Positions 9,089-19,462 are shown, counted from the first letter of the stretch. The stretch: DNA of 64,000 nt from Moraxella boevrei DSM 14165 (GCF_000379845.1 NZ_KB903804.1:2328-66327), one strand, 5' to 3'. Notes: generated by a model from the sequence alone, not told the origin. A program made the numbers and translations.

Positions 9089-12000
9089 TTATACCACCTT
9101 ACCCTGCTCCAAATATTCCGCCACATTATTCATATCCACGCTGACAAGCCGTGAAATCCCTGCATTTGGCATGGTGACGCCTTTAAGTTCGTCCGCCACT
9201 TGCATCGCTAATTTATTATGACTGATAAAAATAAATTGCACATCTTTGGCTAACTCATTGATAAGATTAGTAAAACGTGCCACATTGGCATCATCAAGCG
9301 GGGCATCCACTTCGTCCAACACACAAAACGGTGCGGGCTGTTGTTTAAAAATCGCAAATACCAAACTCAGTGCCGTCAAGGTTTTTTCACCCCCCGACAA
9401 TAACGCCAAACGGCTATTTTTCTTACCCTTAGGCTGTGCCATGAGCTCTAATCCCGACTGCCAACTGTCATCTGCCAGTACCAAACTCGCCTGACCACCG
9501 CCAAACACTTGCACAAATAATTGATTTAAATCAATATTAACTTGATTAAGCATATCCATAAATAATTGTTTGGTTTGACTGTCAATTTGGGTAATCGCTT
9601 CTCGCAAGGTATCAATACTCGCCGTCAAATCGTTCACCTGCTCCGCCAAAGGCGACAAGCGTTGGTTAATTTCGTCCAATTCTGCCAGCGCCGTATGGTT
9701 CACCGCCCCAAGTTGTTGCAGTTTTTGCTGTAACTGGTGCAAGGTTCGCTGTTGGGCATCTACATCATTCATGCTCAACAAAGGTTGGCTTTTATTAGGC
9801 ATTGCCACACCTTGAGCCGTCCGTTGTTCTGCAATTTGCTCAGCACGTTGGTTAATCAGTGCCAATTCAGTTTGTTTATCGTAGCCTTGTTGTTGTAGGA
9901 TTTGTAGATGCTGTTGCTCAGCTTGCAGTCGTTGTTGCTGTTGGATTTTTTGCTGTTCTAATTCAATCAATTCAGCGTTAAAATCTGCCAAAATCAATTC
10001 ACTTTCTGCCAAGCGTTGCTCACACACGCTGAGTTGCTCGGCAAAAGTCGGTAATTTTTGTTGCAATTCTGCCAAAGACTGGATAAATGTTTGTAATTGT
10101 TGCTGTTCACGTTGCTGTTGTGCGTGTAATTTTTGCTGATTATCCGCTTGATGTTGCTGTTGCAATTGGGCTTTGCTTAACTCTAGGCTTAAGGCATGAT
10201 ATTGATTTTCATAACCTTTTTGCTCGGATTGTCGTTTGGCTAAATCTTGGTCAAACGTTTCTCGTTGCTGAATTTTTTGGCTTAATTGTGGCTGAATATC
10301 GGCTAATTGTTGGCGAATGTTGGCTTGTTCGGCTTGATAGTTTTGTATCGTTTGGCTAATTTCTGTTTGTTCATAAAATAAAGAATTTAACTCATCGGCA
10401 AGTCGCTGTTTTTCATTTTGTAATTGGTTAATTTCATGTTGATATTGCAATTGCTCATGGCTAAGTTGTTGTTTTTGTTTGTTTAATTGCAACAACTCAT
10501 TGCGACTGGCTTGGTCTTGGGCTTGCCATTCTTGCAACGCAATCATTTCTTCTTGCACTTGATTTGCCAAACGTTGACAAATCGGCTGTTGTTTTTTAAT
10601 CAAATTTTGTAAAGTTTCAATGCGTTGCTGTTGGCTAAAATATTGACTCACCGCAGGGATTTGTCTGTTCCTATCACTAGATTGTCCCCATGCCAAGGCG
10701 TGTAAATCCAAGCAAAAATGCTGATGAAGCAATAAAATTTCATCATTTTCGCCAAACAATAACAGCCAATCTGTCGGCAAAAACTGCGGTAATTGCTCAA
10801 TTAATTTAAAGAAAACATCAGGATTATTAACCAAATTTTGCTGATTAATAGGGTGCTTTAACAGCCAAACATCGGAAAAAATCGGCAAATTTGGCGATGA
10901 AAACAACGCATTTAACCGCACCCAATCTTGCGTTTCTAGCGTGTTTTGTGCATTGTGTTGTGTATTGTTTTCTGAATTGATTTCTAAGTTGTTTTGAAAT
11001 TGTGCCAACTGTTTCACAAAAAACGGTTCAAAGAATACCGCTTGTTTACCAAACATCGCCCCAATATCAAATGAAAAATTATCAAGCAAGTTTTCACTAT
11101 CTTGCGGTTGAGTCGGTGTTAATATCAGCCATTGTGCCAATATTGCCAAACATTTATCCAGTTGTTTGCTAAATAATTTGCCTTGCTCACTCAAAGTTAA
11201 CTGGGTTAATAACAGTTGAAAATCCACATTGACAAAGTTTTGTTTGTCAACTTTGCCTTGTGTTTCAGCGATTTTTTGCAAAAATTGCTCATGTTCCTCT
11301 ACCAACTTTTGTAAGGTTTTTTGCTCAGTTTGCCATTGTTCTTCTTGTTGCTCGGCTTGGCGATGTTGACGTTGCAAGCTGTCTAATACATCGGTTTGGT
11401 CGGCGATTTGTTCTTGCCGATGAATGATGGCATTTTCCAAACGATGTATTTTTTCGGTGAGCATGACAATGTTGCGTTCGTCAAAGTCAGCGTGTTTGGC
11501 ATATTTGGCATCGTGTTGCTTTCGTTTTTGCTCAAAAATGGTTTGATTTTTTTGGTGTTGTTGTTGACGTTGAGCGATCCTATCGGCTTGTTGTTGGGTG
11601 GTTTTTAGCAAATTTTCCACAATGGCAAGTTGCTTGTCATACTCTTGTTTTTCTTTATGTAATTCACTGATTTCATTGACTATTATTTGGCGTTGTTGCT
11701 GGCTTTGCTGTTGGCGTTGTTGTTGTTCTGCGATAATTTTTTGTAATGTAGCCATCTCATTCGGCAAGGTTTGCAAACGTTCAGCATGGGCGTGTTGTTC
11801 GCTGATAACTTCGGCAAGTTGAGCGGTTAAGGCTTGTTCCGTTTTGGTCAATTCATCAATTTTTGCTTGCTGTTGAGCCAGTAGATGTTGCTGTTGTTGG
11901 TACAGAGTTTGAGCTTCGTGTTGCTGTTGCCAATGGCGTTGATACAGGTTTTGCTGTTCTTGTTTTGCTAACTGTTGTTCATAGATTTTTTGTTGTAACT

Positions 12001-12853
12001 GCTTGCCTTGTTCAGTTAATTGATTAACAAGTATTTGATTTTCTTCAATTTTTTGATTTAAGCCTTGTTGTTGATCAAGCAAGTTTTGGCGTTGTTGCCA
12101 TACTTGCAATGTTTCATTAATCAATAATTGTTTGTTAATTTCATCAATCTGTTGCTGATACGAATTGGCCTGTTGGGCAGTTTTTGCTTGTTTTTCCAGC
12201 CGTTTTTGTTGAGCCGTTAGCTCGCTGGTCATGTCATGTAGGCGATTAAGGTTGTCACTGGCGTGGTCAAGCTGTTTTTGGGTTTCTTCACGGCGATGCT
12301 GATAACGAGAAACGCCTGACGCTTCTTCAATGAATTCTCGCAGCTGCAAGGCATTGGCATCAATAATCCGCCCAATCATCCCTTGCTCAATCACCGCATA
12401 ACTTCTTGCCCCAAGCCCTGTCCCCAAGAACACATCCACCACATCACGGCGACGCACTTTTGTGCCATTGATAAAATAATCCGACTTGCCATCTCGGTTC
12501 ATCTGACGGCGTACCGACAACTCATGATACAGATTCAACGGATGATGAATACCGCCTCTGCCACGGGCTTGGTTAAAAGGGTCATCCGCTTGGGTATGTT
12601 CAAAAACCAGCTCCACACTTGCCAAACTTTTGGCAGATTTTTCCTGCGTGCCTGCAAAAATCACATCGCTCATCGCCCCGCCACGCAACTGTTTGGCAGA
12701 ACTTTCCCCAAGCACCCAACGAATGGCGTCAATCACATTGGATTTGCCACAGCCATTAGGCCCGACAATCGCTGTAATATTGTGCTTAAAATCAAAAGTT
12801 GTCGGGTTGGCAAAAGATTTAAAGCCTGATAATTTGAGTTGTTTTAAACGCAT
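9089..12853 (-). CDS. smc: Smc: chromosome partition/condensin ATPase
   Basis: The 1254-residue protein organises and segregates the chromosome. The N-terminal head has Walker A GPNGCGKS (residues 31-38); the C-terminal head has the ABC signature LLSGGEKT (about 1151) and Walker B VLDEVDAPLDD (about 1178). Between them lie two long, very Gln-rich coiled coils around a hinge (about 540-730). The hinge region is unusually poor in Gly and contains Asn/Gln-rich inserts, and the protein is longer than the common 1150-1200 residues. The Gln richness explains several long shadow frames on the other strand. No scpAB genes are adjacent. Confidence 0.95.
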   Translation of the reverse strand: MRLKQLKLSGFKSFANPTTFDFKHNITAIVGPNGCGKSNVIDAIRWVLGESSAKQLRGGAMSDVIFAGTQEKSAKSLASVELVFEHTQADDPFNQARGRGGIHHPLNLYHELSVRRQMNRDGKSDYFINGTKVRRRDVVDVFLGTGLGARSYAVIEQGMIGRIIDANALQLREFIEEASGVSRYQHRREETQKQLDHASDNLNRLHDMTSELTAQQKRLEKQAKTAQQANSYQQQIDEINKQLLINETLQVWQQRQNLLDQQQGLNQKIEENQILVNQLTEQGKQLQQKIYEQQLAKQEQQNLYQRHWQQQHEAQTLYQQQQHLLAQQQAKIDELTKTEQALTAQLAEVISEQHAHAERLQTLPNEMATLQKIIAEQQQRQQQSQQQRQIIVNEISELHKEKQEYDKQLAIVENLLKTTQQQADRIAQRQQQHQKNQTIFEQKRKQHDAKYAKHADFDERNIVMLTEKIHRLENAIIHRQEQIADQTDVLDSLQRQHRQAEQQEEQWQTEQKTLQKLVEEHEQFLQKIAETQGKVDKQNFVNVDFQLLLTQLTLSEQGKLFSKQLDKCLAILAQWLILTPTQPQDSENLLDNFSFDIGAMFGKQAVFFEPFFVKQLAQFQNNLEINSENNTQHNAQNTLETQDWVRLNALFSSPNLPIFSDVWLLKHPINQQNLVNNPDVFFKLIEQLPQFLPTDWLLLFGENDEILLLHQHFCLDLHALAWGQSSDRNRQIPAVSQYFSQQQRIETLQNLIKKQQPICQRLANQVQEEMIALQEWQAQDQASRNELLQLNKQKQQLSHEQLQYQHEINQLQNEKQRLADELNSLFYEQTEISQTIQNYQAEQANIRQQLADIQPQLSQKIQQRETFDQDLAKRQSEQKGYENQYHALSLELSKAQLQQQHQADNQQKLHAQQQREQQQLQTFIQSLAELQQKLPTFAEQLSVCEQRLAESELILADFNAELIELEQQKIQQQQRLQAEQQHLQILQQQGYDKQTELALINQRAEQIAEQRTAQGVAMPNKSQPLLSMNDVDAQQRTLHQLQQKLQQLGAVNHTALAELDEINQRLSPLAEQVNDLTASIDTLREAITQIDSQTKQLFMDMLNQVNIDLNQLFVQVFGGGQASLVLADDSWQSGLELMAQPKGKKNSRLALLSGGEKTLTALSLVFAIFKQQPAPFCVLDEVDAPLDDANVARFTNLINELAKDVQFIFISHNKLAMQVADELKGVTMPNAGISRLVSVDMNNVAEYLEQGKVV

Positions 12854-12970
12854 GGTTGGATAATTTTTTTAGGATTTTTCTAAAAAGTATTCGTAATTGT
12901 GGCATTGGAAAAAACAGGCTATTTTAACATTTACCCTAACATTTGCCAAAAATAATTTGTGATAAAAACA

Positions 12971-13006
12971 AAAAAAAGCGACCGAAAAATTTTCAATCGC
13001 TTTTTA
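12971..13006 (-). terminator. Terminator of ndk
   Basis: The inverted repeat AAAAAAGCGA / TCGCTTTTTA, with an additional inner GAAAA/TTTTC pairing, lies about 55 bases after the ndk stop and ends in a T-run on the minus strand. Confidence 0.75.
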
Positions 13007-13057
13007 TTGGATAATTTTTAATTAAAAATAATAATTAAAATAAATTGTAATCAAAAA

Positions 13058-13489
13058 TTAACGGGTGCGTGGGCAAACTTCGTTGTCTGCAAAGAAATAT
13101 GCAATTTCACGTTCAGCAGACGTGGTGCTGTCTGAACCGTGTACCGCATTTTCGTCAATGCTCGTTGCAAAATCACGGCGGATAGTGCCTTCGGCTGCAT
13201 CTTTTGGATTGGTTGCCCCCATAATATCACGGTGAGCCAATACCGCATTTTCACCTTCTAATACAGACACAACCACAGGACCTGAAGTCATGAATTTGAC
13301 AAGGTCGCCATAAAATGGACGTTCTTTATGCTCAGCATAAAAACCGCCTGCTTTTTCGTCATCTAGGTGTAGCATTTTTGCTGCAACGACTTTGAGACCT
13401 GCTTTTTCAAAACGGGTATAAATTTCACCGATATGGTTGCCTGCCACTGCGTCAGGTTTGATAATAGAAAGGGTGCGTTCAATTGCCAT
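13058..13489 (-). CDS. ndk: Nucleoside diphosphate kinase
   Basis: The 143-residue enzyme balances NTP and dNTP pools by transferring phosphate through a phosphohistidine. It starts [18 protein letters not shown] (the family N-terminus), carries the active-site motif NAVHGSDS with His117, and has the usual family length. The ATG at 13489 is preceded by AAGGA; an in-frame upstream ATG at 13528 would add 13 residues and is not favoured. It has its own promoter at 13558-13586 and a terminator, so it is monocistronic. Confidence 0.96.
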   Translation of the reverse strand: MAIERTLSIIKPDAVAGNHIGEIYTRFEKAGLKVVAAKMLHLDDEKAGGFYAEHKERPFYGDLVKFMTSGPVVVSVLEGENAVLAHRDIMGATNPKDAAEGTIRRDFATSIDENAVHGSDSTTSAEREIAYFFADNEVCPRTR

Positions 13490-13557
13490 GATAAATTCCT
13501 TAAAAATAAAAGTGAGTAAAATAGCCACGTCGCATAAGTTTTGGCTATTTCTCGGCT

Positions 13558-13586
13558 ATTATAACGCAGTCTAAATCTAAAGTAAA
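13558..13586 (-). promoter_or_regulatory. Sigma-70 promoter of ndk
   Basis: On the minus strand TTTACT (13586-13581) and TATAAT (13563-13558) are spaced by 17 bases, about 70 bases before the ndk ATG. Confidence 0.6.
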
Positions 13587-13619
13587 AGATAAAAATGTGT
13601 AATTTTTATAAAAAAATTA

Positions 13620-13647
13620 TTGCAAAAAATTTTTTTTAGGGTATGAT
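13620..13647 (+). promoter_or_regulatory. Promoter of tRNA(CAT)
   Basis: TTGCAA (13620-13625) and TATGAT (13642-13647) are separated by 16 bases, 17 bases before the tRNA start. Confidence 0.6.
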
Positions 13648-13664
13648 AGTACGTCTAAATAGTC

Positions 13665-13741
13665 GGGCCTATAGCTCAGTTGGTTAGAGCAGAGGACTCA
13701 TAATCCTTTGGTCCACAGTTCAAGTCTGTGTGGGCCCACCA
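13665..13741 (+). tRNA. tRNA with CAT anticodon, probably tRNA-Ile2 (lysidine-modified)
   Basis: A 77-nt cloverleaf with acceptor GGGCCTA/TGGGCCC, anticodon loop CTCATAA and encoded CCA. Three features favour the AUA-reading tRNA-Ile2 over elongator Met: the G27-U43 wobble at the top of the anticodon stem, the variable loop TGGTC, and the T-loop TTCAAGT. All are shared with E. coli ileX. It lacks the unpaired first acceptor base of initiator tRNA. Elongator tRNA-Met remains possible. Confidence 0.7.
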
Positions 13742-13746
13742 AATTT

Positions 13747-13782
13747 AAACCTTGTAAATATTTTTTTTGCAAGGTTTTTTTA
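13747..13782 (+). terminator. Terminator of tRNA(CAT)
   Basis: AAACCTTG and CAAGGTTT pair around a T-rich loop and are followed by TTTTTT, just after the tRNA. Confidence 0.7.
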
Positions 13783-13785
13783 TTT

Positions 13786-13852
13786 TTGATAGGGTGGGCT
13801 ACGCCCACCATAACGTACAATATTTTGAATGGTGGGTGAAACCCACCCTACG
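13786..13852. repeat. Nested palindromic (cruciform-forming) intergenic repeat
   Basis: TAGGGTGGGCTACGCCCACC and GGTGGGTGAAACCCACCCTA flank about 22 AT-rich bases. Each arm is itself a small hairpin (GTGGG...CCCAC), and the two arms also pair with each other (TAGGGTGGG with CCCACCCTA). It ends in a T-run. Degenerate relatives lie at 26529-26550 and 60838-60872, so it belongs to a dispersed family. Confidence 0.7.
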
Positions 13853-13873
13853 TTTTTTTTGATATCTCTCACA

Positions 13874-14839
13874 TCACGCCATTTGTAAGATTTTTATTTC
13901 TTCGTCATCAAGTCCATACAGTTTATACACCCGCTCATTAATTTCATCATCTATGGCACGGATTTGGTTTTGTAGGTTGGTTACTTTTTGGTGTTCGGTG
14001 GTGAAGTAGTCTCGCCATTCTTTGCGTTTGGCTAGGGGGATTTGGTGTTTTTGTTTTTTGAGTTCTTTTTGTAGGGTGTCAAAGTCGGTTTCGTGCCAGT
14101 TTTTTAGGGTTTTAGTGAGGTTTAGGTTGGTAAATTCTTCGCTTAGGGTTGCCAAAAAGTCGGTACAAGCGGTTTGTAATGCTTGGTTTAAGCTAAGCAT
14201 TTGGTCGGCGAGAGTGATAAATGGCGTTTGTTCGTTTTCTAAAATGGTTGGAACAACAAATTTTTCAAAAAATGTATGCTTCATTCTTACGCCAGTATCG
14301 CCCAATCCGCCACCGCCGTAAATATTTTTGACCGCATAAAAGAATAATTTGCTATTAAAAATCGCCAATAAAAATTTTAAATTTTTTCCTGTAATAATTC
14401 GCCCTGTGTCATTACAAAACATTGTTTCGGTTGAATAAGCAAAACACGGATATTGTACAATTTCTTGATAAATAATTTTTTCATTACTAAAATTATCAAT
14501 ATAGGCACAATTTCTTAAATTATAAGGCGTTGCACCTTTATCAGAACGTTTTTCCAATTTATCATAAAATTGATTTAAAAATTCTTTTAAAGTTGGATAA
14601 TTTTCAATATCAATTCTTGGCGTATTTTTATAACCATTATGCACATTAATTAAATAAAGATTTTGATAATCAATAGAATATCGTCCAATATCACGCCCAC
14701 GCAAAATTGGTTTGATGAGTTCAACGTTTTTATTATCTTTGGCAATCAATTCATTTTTGGTATTTTCATCAATAATAAAAGCGTCATTAAATCCTGTTTT
14801 AATGCCGTAATTGATTTCAATATCCCAATCTCTCAACAT
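13874..14839 (-). pseudogene. C-terminal (target-recognition) part of the split type IIG restriction-modification gene
   Basis: This 321-residue open frame continues the frame of the gene at 14897-16993. Reading from that gene through its TAG stop (14899-14897) reaches this sequence without a shift, over codons for TISSNIEQSIKQKIEQNGK. The content fits the specificity domain and C-terminal helical part of Eco57I-type enzymes (NLYLINVHNGYKNTPRID near the start, IITGKNLKFLLAIFNSKLF in the middle, a helical tail with VTNLQNQIRAIDDEINERVY). No ribosome site precedes the internal ATG at 14839, so separate translation is doubtful. It is either a lost end of an inactivated enzyme or made only through amber read-through. 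Confidence 0.75.
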
Positions 14840-14896
14840 TTTGCCATTCTGTTCAATTTTTTGTTTAATGGATTGTTCAATATTTGATGAAATTGT

Positions 14897-16993
14897 CTAA
14901 ATATCATCATTTTGTGGAAATATTTTCAACATTAAATGTTCAATATTTTCAAAATCACGGCGTTCTTCTTTTAAAGTAATGGCATTAAATTCATTATAAT
15001 TTCGTGCATTTTTTTCAAAAATTAAAATATTTGAATCAACGGTTGCACTTTCAAAAATACCAGAACCCAAATCCATGAGTAAAATTGGATTGGTTTTTTG
15101 TGTTAAAAATTGGCGTAATTTTTTACCATAATTGGCACGCAACCATTTATTTGACGTAATAAAACCCAATAAACCATTATCTTTTAAAATATTATGAGCC
15201 AATTCATAAAATAATACATACAAATCGCCTGTTTTTTCAAAGGTTTGATAATTCAGTTTTTCTAATTGATTGGACGTATCTTTTAATTTTTGTAATTGCA
15301 CATACGGCGGATTTCCCACGACCACATCAAAACCACCCTTTGCAAAAACTTGCGGAAACTCTTTTTCCCAATCAAATGCCTTATCCCCCGCCACATCCAC
15401 ATCATCAATCAGCGAATTACCACACTTGATATTTTGATTTAGATTAGATAATTTGCGATGCGGTTCAGCCGTGCGTAGCCACAGGGACAGTTTGGCTATT
15501 TCCACACTTTCAGCGTTAATATCCACCCCAAATAAATTATGCTCCAAAATATGATTTCGCACTTCTTGGAACACAAGCCCACCGCCAAATAATTTACTCT
15601 CCAACTCATCAAGATAAGCGTGCTCGCTGATTAGAAAATTCAAACTTTCGTTTAAAAAAGCCCCCGAGCCACACGCAGGGTCACAGATGGTTAAATCAAG
15701 TAACCACGCTCGATAATCTTTGAGTTTTTGCAATAATGTTTCTTGGGTTTTCTTTTGACGTTTTTTATCGGTGATATAATCTTCATCATTGAGATTTAAT
15801 TCACGTTTTTTATCATCGCATAGCTTGCCAATCGTATTTTGGATAATGTAGCTGGTGATATATTTTGGGGTATAAAATACGCCGTCTTTTTTACGTTTGG
15901 TGGATTTTTTGTCAATCTCCTCGCCATTAAGTTCAGCTTTAATTTCATCAATTTCATTTAAGCTGTTTTCAAAAATATGCCCTAAGATATTCACATCAAT
16001 CTCACTGGCAAAGTTATAATCAGCGATTTTTTTGATGTGTTTGGATAAAATATCGTCAGAAATAATTAAATTATCCAAGATTTCATCAGGTTTAAACAGT
16101 CCGCCATTATAAGCAAAAATCTCGCTATGTTCATCTTTATAGCCTGTATTTAAAAAGTGAAAATAACGTTTTAATTGGTCATAGACGCTAATCGGCATTT
16201 TTAAGTCTTTGAGTTTTTGCCATTCAATCAGCATGGTATGAGCGGTATTGGCGGATAATAAGCCACTGTCTTCAGCAAAGAAAATAAATAATAGACGGTC
16301 TAATAATTTTTGGGTTTTGGCGAATAATTCTAGGGCATTATATTGGGAATTTTTGGCACACAAATCAGCGAATAATGCACGCTTAAAGGCGGAATAATCT
16401 TGATATAGAGCGTGTGTGATTTTTTCTTCTTGGGAGATACTTTCGGATTTTAATTTAAGCGGTAAATCGTTTAATAAATTCTCCGCTTGTAGTAATAAAT
16501 ACAACAGTTTAAACGCTTCAAAATCCAATTTAAATAAATCAAATTCTAAATATTCCACCGCATTGTCAATATAAAAACGGAGTTTTTGAAAGTTGGACGT
16601 GATAACATAGCGACAGGTCGGATGATTATTTTTATAGCCAAAAGCTTGGGCTTCAATCCGAGATAAATCAGTAACATTCATGCCTTTTAATTCAATCACG
16701 GCAATGGCTTTATCATTTTTTAAAATTGCACCGTCGCATTTTTTTGCCCCTTTTAGATTTTTAAATTCAGTGGTCAAATTATAATTATCCGCAGGATTTA
16801 ACATATAGCCAAATATTTGTACGAATAAATCTCGTAAAAAGCCCTCTTGATATTGTTCTTCTTTTGATGTGCGGATATTATCTTGAATGGTAGGATTATG
16901 AAAATGGGCGGTAAAGTTGGCGTAAGCAGATTGCACCGCATCAGGGCTTAAACTTTTGGTATATTTATCAATAATGATGGATTGGAATAACAT
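14897..16993 (-). CDS. Type IIG restriction-modification enzyme (Eco57I-like), nuclease and methylase part, ends at an in-frame amber codon
   Basis: The 698-residue part starts at the ATG at 16993 behind AGGA. It has an N-terminal PD-(D/E)xK nuclease module with Asp87 (KKCDGAI) and Glu101-x-Lys103 (VIELKG), a helical linker, and an N6-adenine methyltransferase domain with motif I DPACGSGAF (438-446) and motif IV NPPY (561-564). The frame stops at TAG 14899-14897, between the methylase and the specificity domain. Without the stop the product would be about 1040 residues, the normal size for this class. As it stands the enzyme lacks target recognition. The gene is AT-rich and sits between a tRNA/repeat and pnp, a likely acquired locus. 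Confidence 0.85.
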   Translation of the reverse strand: MLFQSIIIDKYTKSLSPDAVQSAYANFTAHFHNPTIQDNIRTSKEEQYQEGFLRDLFVQIFGYMLNPADNYNLTTEFKNLKGAKKCDGAILKNDKAIAVIELKGMNVTDLSRIEAQAFGYKNNHPTCRYVITSNFQKLRFYIDNAVEYLEFDLFKLDFEAFKLLYLLLQAENLLNDLPLKLKSESISQEEKITHALYQDYSAFKRALFADLCAKNSQYNALELFAKTQKLLDRLLFIFFAEDSGLLSANTAHTMLIEWQKLKDLKMPISVYDQLKRYFHFLNTGYKDEHSEIFAYNGGLFKPDEILDNLIISDDILSKHIKKIADYNFASEIDVNILGHIFENSLNEIDEIKAELNGEEIDKKSTKRKKDGVFYTPKYITSYIIQNTIGKLCDDKKRELNLNDEDYITDKKRQKKTQETLLQKLKDYRAWLLDLTICDPACGSGAFLNESLNFLISEHAYLDELESKLFGGGLVFQEVRNHILEHNLFGVDINAESVEIAKLSLWLRTAEPHRKLSNLNQNIKCGNSLIDDVDVAGDKAFDWEKEFPQVFAKGGFDVVVGNPPYVQLQKLKDTSNQLEKLNYQTFEKTGDLYVLFYELAHNILKDNGLLGFITSNKWLRANYGKKLRQFLTQKTNPILLMDLGSGIFESATVDSNILIFEKNARNYNEFNAITLKEERRDFENIEHLMLKIFPQNDDI

Positions 16994-17060
16994 GAAAATT
17001 TCCTAAAAAAAATAAACACAATCATAACAAAAAAGCAGTGAAAAATCTTTTTTTATTCAA

Positions 17061-17092
17061 AAAAAATCCCCAAACCGAAATTTGGGGATTTT
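17061..17092 (-). terminator. Terminator of pnp
   Basis: The hairpin AAATCCCCAAA / TTTGGGGATTT with a 5-base loop is followed by a T-run on the minus strand, about 20 bases after the pnp stop. Confidence 0.85.
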
Positions 17093-17110
17093 CTGCAGAT
17101 TTAAACCAAC

Positions 17111-19231
17111 TTATTCAGCAGTTGGCTCAACACTGGCTTGAGTTTGGTCAATGCCTTTCATGGTCAATTTGATACGTCCACGATTGTCAATATCTTGTAC
17201 CAACACATTGACGATTTGATCTTCTTTTAGCACATCGGTAACATTTTCCACACGAGCATCGGTGATTTGTGAAATATGCACCAAGCCATCGGTATTTGGT
17301 AAAATATTCACAAACGCCCCAAATTCTGCCAAACGCACCACTTTGCCCGTATAAACTTTGCCAACTTCTACTTCCGCCGTAATGGCTTCAATTTTGACAA
17401 TCGCAGCTTTGGTTGATGCTTTGTTTTCACCAAAAATACGGATTGTACCGTTGTCATCAATATCAATCACCGCCCCTGTTTCTTCGGTTAATTGGCGAAT
17501 GGTCGCACCGCCTTTGCCAATCACATCGCGAATTTTTTCAGGGTCAATGTCAATCACCGCAAAATTTGGTGCGTGAGCGTTGATTTCTTTACGGCTAGTT
17601 GCCAACACTTCATTCATCGCATTTAAAATGTGGATACGTCCTGCATGGGCTTGATGTAGGGCTTTTTCCATGATTTCAGGGGTAATGCCTTCAATTTTGA
17701 TATCCATTTGCAAGGCAGTAACACCGTTTGCAGAGCCTGCCACTTTAAAGTCCATATCGCCTAAATGGTCTTCATCGCCCAAAATGTCCGACAATACCGC
17801 AAAACGCTCGCCTTCTTTTACCAAGCCCATCGCAATACCTGCAACTGGGGCTTTTAATGGCACACCTGCGTCCATTAACGACAATGACGCACCACAAACA
17901 GAAGCCATTGATGATGAGCCGTTAGATTCGGTAATATCTGACACCACACGGATAACATACGGGAAACGCTCATTTTCTGGTAACACCGCTTGCACGCCAC
18001 GGCGAGCCAAACGACCATGACCAATTTCACGGCGTTTTGGTCCACTATCACGCCCTGTTTCGCCCACCGAATAGCTTGGGAAATTGTAATGTAGCATAAA
18101 GTGGTCTTGTTTTGTGCCTGCCAACGTGTCCACCAAGTTTACATCACGGGTATTACCAAGGGTAGTTGTAACAAGGGCTTGCGTTTCGCCACGAGTAAAC
18201 AACGCTGAACCGTGTGTATAAGGCAATACCCCCACTTGAATGTCCAACGCACGCACCGTTTGCAAATCACGACCATCAATACGGGGTTTACCTGATAAAA
18301 TATTATCACGCACGGTACGATATTTTAACGTTTCAAATAACGCTTTGATTTCTTTAACTTTATCCGCATAATCTTCAGCCGTTTCATCGCCTGCCAACGC
18401 TAACGCTTCTTTTTGTAATTCATCAAGGCGAGCGTAACGGTCTTGTTTTACGCTGATGGTATAGGCTTGTGAAATACTTTCGGCAAACTGTGTTTGTAAT
18501 TGATTTTGCAAACTTTCATTGACCGCAGGCGGTACAAATTCGGCTTTTTGCACGCCAACTGCTTGAGCAAATTCATTAATCGCATCAATGACGATTTGTT
18601 GTTGCTGATGACCGTACAACACCGCACCGAGCATTTGGTCTTCTGACAACTCTTGGGCTTCTGACTCAACCATTAGCACCGCAGATTTTGTCCCTGCCAC
18701 CACCAAATCCAACGCACTTTGTTTCATTTGTTCAAAGTTTGGATTTAATACATATTCGCCATTGATAAAACCAACACGAGCCGCCCCAATCGGACCATTA
18801 AACGGAGCAGACGAAATCGCCAACGCCGCAGATGTACCTATCATGGCTGCAATATCTGCATCTTGCTTTTTGTCTGACGAAATCACCGTCGCGGTAACTT
18901 GAATTTCGTTGTAATAACCTTCAGGGAATAGCGGGCGTATTGGACGGTCAATCAAACGAGATGTCAGCGTTTCAAGCTCACTTGGGCGACCTTCACGCTT
19001 GCCATAGCCACCGGGGATTTTACCTGCAGCGTACATTTTTTCTTGATAATTTACCGTCAATGGAAAAAAGTCTTGACCTTCTTTGGCATCATCTTTTACC
19101 ACGACAGCGACCAACACCGACACACCGCCCATATGCACCAATACCGAATTGGCTTGGCGAGCAATACGACCTGTTTCTAGCGTAACTTGTTGATTACCAT
19201 ACTGAAATTCTTTCGTTGTGAGATTAAACAT
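17111..19231 (-). CDS. pnp: Polynucleotide phosphorylase
   Basis: The 706-residue enzyme degrades RNA from the 3' end by phosphorolysis and is a degradosome component. Two RNase PH-like domains (the second with the [18 protein letters not shown] region around residue 395) are followed by a KH domain ([19 protein letters not shown], about 550-570) and an S1 domain ([21 protein letters not shown], in two parts, about 625-650). The length and order match the family. It lies downstream of rpsO in the same direction with a hairpin between them, the classical rpsO-pnp arrangement. Confidence 0.97.
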   Translation of the reverse strand: MFNLTTKEFQYGNQQVTLETGRIARQANSVLVHMGGVSVLVAVVVKDDAKEGQDFFPLTVNYQEKMYAAGKIPGGYGKREGRPSELETLTSRLIDRPIRPLFPEGYYNEIQVTATVISSDKKQDADIAAMIGTSAALAISSAPFNGPIGAARVGFINGEYVLNPNFEQMKQSALDLVVAGTKSAVLMVESEAQELSEDQMLGAVLYGHQQQQIVIDAINEFAQAVGVQKAEFVPPAVNESLQNQLQTQFAESISQAYTISVKQDRYARLDELQKEALALAGDETAEDYADKVKEIKALFETLKYRTVRDNILSGKPRIDGRDLQTVRALDIQVGVLPYTHGSALFTRGETQALVTTTLGNTRDVNLVDTLAGTKQDHFMLHYNFPSYSVGETGRDSGPKRREIGHGRLARRGVQAVLPENERFPYVIRVVSDITESNGSSSMASVCGASLSLMDAGVPLKAPVAGIAMGLVKEGERFAVLSDILGDEDHLGDMDFKVAGSANGVTALQMDIKIEGITPEIMEKALHQAHAGRIHILNAMNEVLATSRKEINAHAPNFAVIDIDPEKIRDVIGKGGATIRQLTEETGAVIDIDDNGTIRIFGENKASTKAAIVKIEAITAEVEVGKVYTGKVVRLAEFGAFVNILPNTDGLVHISQITDARVENVTDVLKEDQIVNVLVQDIDNRGRIKLTMKGIDQTQASVEPTAE

Positions 19232-19462
19232 AAGTTTCCTTAAATCTTAACTTAATTTATTAAAAAGCGTGATGAATAAATTGTGATAGCCCCTAATATT
19301 AAACTTCTTTTTAATGTTCTTTTAAAAAAGTCTAATATTAGAAGCAATCTACCCAAGTTTATTCACGATTTTTGATGATGTTTGGTTAGTTTTGACAAAA
19401 AACTGGCAAAATAACCCAAATATTGTACCGTTTTTTGGTAAAAATCGCCACAAAAAAATGCA

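Noticed and set aside
12383-12829. Plus-strand open frame of 148 codons inside smc
   Set aside because: It is antisense to the conserved N-terminal ATPase head of Smc, has no ribosome site, and its translation resembles nothing.
9089-12853. Gln-rich simple repeats in smc as a possible repeat array or CRISPR
   Set aside because: The CAA/TTG-rich stretches encode coiled coil and are irregular. No direct repeats with spacers were found anywhere in the window.
17670-18020. Plus-strand open frame inside pnp
   Set aside because: Lies opposite a fully conserved part of polynucleotide phosphorylase.
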